A program made the position numbers and the translations under genes. 64,000 nucleotides of DNA. Source: CANMXU01 sp052030545 (GTDB taxonomy: Bacteria; Pseudomonadota; Gammaproteobacteria; Enterobacterales; Alteromonadaceae). The DNA lies in NCBI RefSeq assembly GCF_052030545.1, contig NZ_JBPDIH010000004.1, forward strand, positions 372,001 through 436,000, read 5' to 3'. The notes beneath the pieces are model-generated. The model was not told the origin of the DNA, ran no database searches, and saw nothing but the letters and a program-made list of their open reading frames with translations. Shown here in pieces: positions 62,253 to 64,000 of this stretch (its first letter is position 1; each line of letters starts with the position of its first letter).

Positions 62253-63266
62253 ATGACAATAAGAATCGCACTCAATGGCTTTGGCCGCATAGGCCGTAAT
62301 GTCGTTCGCGCTTTATATGAAAATAACTATCGTGACGAAATAAAAGTCGTTGCTATTAATGAGCTTGCATCGCCCGAGGGCATCGCTCATTTATTGAAAT
62401 ACGATACCGCTCATGGTCGCTTTAAATATCCAGTAAGTTTAAAAGGTGGCAACCTGTTAATTGGCGAAGACGAGATCGTACTAAGCCATGAAAAACACTT
62501 GCATCAAATGCCGTGGCAAGCACATCAAATTGATTTAGTACTAGACTGTACTGGCATGTTTGGTAGTAAAAGTGAAGGTTTAACCCATATTAAGCAAGGT
62601 GCCAAAAAGGTATTGTTTTCCCACCCTGGTGCCTCTGATGTTGATGCAACCATTATTTATGGCGTTAATCACCAAAGTTTAACAAGTGAAGACATCGTCG
62701 TATCCAACGGCTCTTGCACAACTAACTGTATTGTTCCTGTGATCAAAGCATTAGATGACGCTTTTGGCGTTGAAAGTGGCACAATTACCACCATACATTC
62801 ATCAATGCATGATCAACAAGTCATCGACGCTTACCATAGTGACTTGCGTAGAACACGTGCAGCGAGTCAATCGATCATTCCTGTCGATACAAAACTCGCA
62901 CAAGGTATAGAGCGAATTTTACCGCAATTTTCTGGGCGATTTGAGGCCATCGCGGTGCGTGTACCAACAATTAATGTTACGGCTATGGATTTAAGCCTCA
63001 CCATTAATTGTGAAGTAGATATACAAAAGGTTAATCAGGCCATTGTTGCGGCTAAAAACAATGGCCTAAATGGCATACTCGATTATACCGAAGAGCCACT
63101 AGTTTCGGTCGACTTTAACCACGATCCGCATTCTTGCATCGTTGATGGCAGTCAAACTCGTGTTAGCCATAAACGATTAATCAAAACACTTATTTGGTGT
63201 GACAATGAATGGGGATTTGCCAACCGCATGCTAGATACTGCCGTAGCAATGCACAAGGCATCGTAA
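62253..63266 (+). CDS. epd: D-erythrose-4-phosphate dehydrogenase
   Basis: A GAPDH-superfamily enzyme that oxidises erythrose 4-phosphate to 4-phosphoerythronate for pyridoxal phosphate synthesis. 337 residues. 'IRIALNGFGRIGRNVVRALYE' is the Rossmann motif, and 'INELASPEGIAHLLKYDTAHGRF' is typical of Epd rather than GapA. 'SNGSCTTNCIVPVIKAL' has the catalytic Cys, and 'TTIHSSMHDQQVIDAYH' has the catalytic His in the Epd form. Its position between tkt and pgk strongly supports Epd. A minor GAPDH role cannot be excluded from sequence. Confidence 0.93.
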   Translation: MTIRIALNGFGRIGRNVVRALYENNYRDEIKVVAINELASPEGIAHLLKYDTAHGRFKYPVSLKGGNLLIGEDEIVLSHEKHLHQMPWQAHQIDLVLDCTGMFGSKSEGLTHIKQGAKKVLFSHPGASDVDATIIYGVNHQSLTSEDIVVSNGSCTTNCIVPVIKALDDAFGVESGTITTIHSSMHDQQVIDAYHSDLRRTRAASQSIIPVDTKLAQGIERILPQFSGRFEAIAVRVPTINVTAMDLSLTINCEVDIQKVNQAIVAAKNNGLNGILDYTEEPLVSVDFNHDPHSCIVDGSQTRVSHKRLIKTLIWCDNEWGFANRMLDTAVAMHKAS

Positions 63267-63362
63267 ATAACAACCTTGCTTAAATAACTCATAATAAATT
63301 GATGTTATAAATATGACATCAATTAAGTTTAAAAATGATAACGCTCTTAAGGGAGAATCAAA

Positions 63363-64000
63363 ATGTCTGTAATTAAAATGACCGATTTGGCATTAGCCGA
63401 ACAACGTGTATTGATCCGTGAAGATCTGAACGTACCTATTCAAGAAGGTAAAATCACTTCTGATGCGCGCTTACGTGCAGCATTACCTACATTAAAAATT
63501 GCCTTAGAAGCCGGTGCTAAAGTGATGGTGATGTCTCACCTTGGACGCCCGACCGAAGGTGAATTTAACGCTGACTTCTCAATGCAGCCAGTAGTCGACT
63601 ATTTAAGCGCAGCTTTAAACTACCCTGTAAGATTAGTTGCCGATTACCTTGATGGTGTAGATGTAGCAGCAGGCGAATTAGTGGTATTTGAAAACATTCG
63701 CTTTAACGTTGGCGAAAAGAAAAACGACGATGCGCTTTCGAAAAAATTAGCGGCATTATGTGACATCTACGTTATGGACGCATTTGGCACAGCTCACCGC
63801 GCACAAGCGAGTACTCACGGCGTAGCTAAGTTTGCCCCTGTTGCCGCTGCTGGACCATTATTATCAGCTGAGCTTGCCGCATTAACCAAAGCGCTTGATA
63901 ACCCAGCCCGTCCATTAGTTGCGATGGTGGGTGGCTCTAAAGTATCAACTAAATTAACGGTACTCGACTCATTATCAAAAATTGCTGATACCTTAGTTGT
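63363..64000 (+). CDS. pgk: Phosphoglycerate kinase (N-terminal part)
   Basis: Cut by the window end; 212 codons are visible. The start MSVIKMTDLALAEQRVLIRED and 'LNVPIQEGKITSDARL' are the PGK N-terminus (R-x-D-x-N-V-P substrate motif, here 'REDLNVP'). 'VMVMSHLGRPTEGEF', 'VVFENIRFNVGEKKNDDALSKKLA' and 'DAFGTAHRAQAST' supply the 3-phosphoglycerate-binding residues. The gene lies 96 bases after epd, and AAGGGAGAATCAAA precedes the ATG. Confidence 0.96.
   Translation, partial: MSVIKMTDLALAEQRVLIREDLNVPIQEGKITSDARLRAALPTLKIALEAGAKVMVMSHLGRPTEGEFNADFSMQPVVDYLSAALNYPVRLVADYLDGVDVAAGELVVFENIRFNVGEKKNDDALSKKLAALCDIYVMDAFGTAHRAQASTHGVAKFAPVAAAGPLLSAELAALTKALDNPARPLVAMVGGSKVSTKLTVLDSLSKIADTLV

Noticed and set aside
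1..64000. CRISPR arrays, prophage genes, insertion-sequence transposases, rRNA
   Set aside because: None were recognised in the window; the only repeat arrays are the heptamer array and the calcium-repeat coding region.

Overview
The window looks like the chromosome of a marine, flagellated gammaproteobacterium of the Alteromonadales (Colwellia/Thalassotalea-like). The basis is the Vibrio/Alteromonas-type flgAMN-flgPOT cluster, the tkt-epd-pgk order, AT-rich coding with gammaproteobacterial gene content, a Xanth/Caul-type TonB receptor, PEP-CTERM proteins and a large sulfatase-rich polysaccharide utilisation locus (PUL). The species assignment is inference; no marker search could be run.

Layout. 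Positions 1-4000 hold the tail of flgA, then flgM and flgN (with a sigma-28 promoter in front of flgM), then flgO/flgP divergent from flgT (outer-membrane ring proteins of sheathed or sodium-driven flagella). Positions 4000-8000 hold a TrhA/hemolysin III protein, a PEP-CTERM protein, a HopJ-like protein, a flagellin carrying a zinc-protease domain (flagellinolysin) behind its own sigma-28 promoter, and tRNA-Phe. Positions 8000-14160 hold a MITE-like element, a DUF1289 protein, a SulP transporter, nirD-nirB and tRNA-Arg(CCT).

Positions 14200-56630 form a PUL of about 42 kb. It encodes eight sulfatases, three large beta-propeller/catalytic proteins that I read as GH150-like lambda-carrageenases, two GH110-type alpha-1,3-galactosidases, a GH2 beta-galactosidase, an SGNH/SASA esterase, a secreted aldose 1-epimerase, a TonB-dependent receptor with a surface glycan-binding lipoprotein, a GPH/MFS sugar permease and a LacI regulator. 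A palindromic operator with core AACGTT (best copy GGGATAACGTTATCCC) recurs before its main transcription units. The enzyme set fits a sulfated galactan without anhydrogalactose, best lambda-carrageenan. The endo-enzymes cut beta-1,4 bonds, sulfatases remove 2- and 6-sulfates, GH110 cuts alpha-1,3 bonds and GH2 cuts beta-1,4 bonds, giving galactose. No genes for anhydrogalactose, the Leloir pathway, sulfatase maturation or exosortase are in the window.

The most unusual feature is a two-gene module at 31968-35866. A GH150-like enzyme ends in thrombospondin type 3 calcium repeats and a dockerin-like domain. It overlaps by one base (TAATG) a gene for a small cohesin-like protein with a PEP-CTERM anchor. 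This suggests a minimal, exosortase-sorted, cellulosome-like tether for a carrageenase. A decayed copy of the PEP-CTERM tail lies behind the next GH150-like gene, so the module was probably duplicated.

Positions 56630-64000 hold a 50-residue secreted or membrane peptide gene, a MASE1/CHASE histidine-kinase-like protein that lacks the phospho-accepting histidine, and the core carbon genes tkt, epd and the start of pgk.
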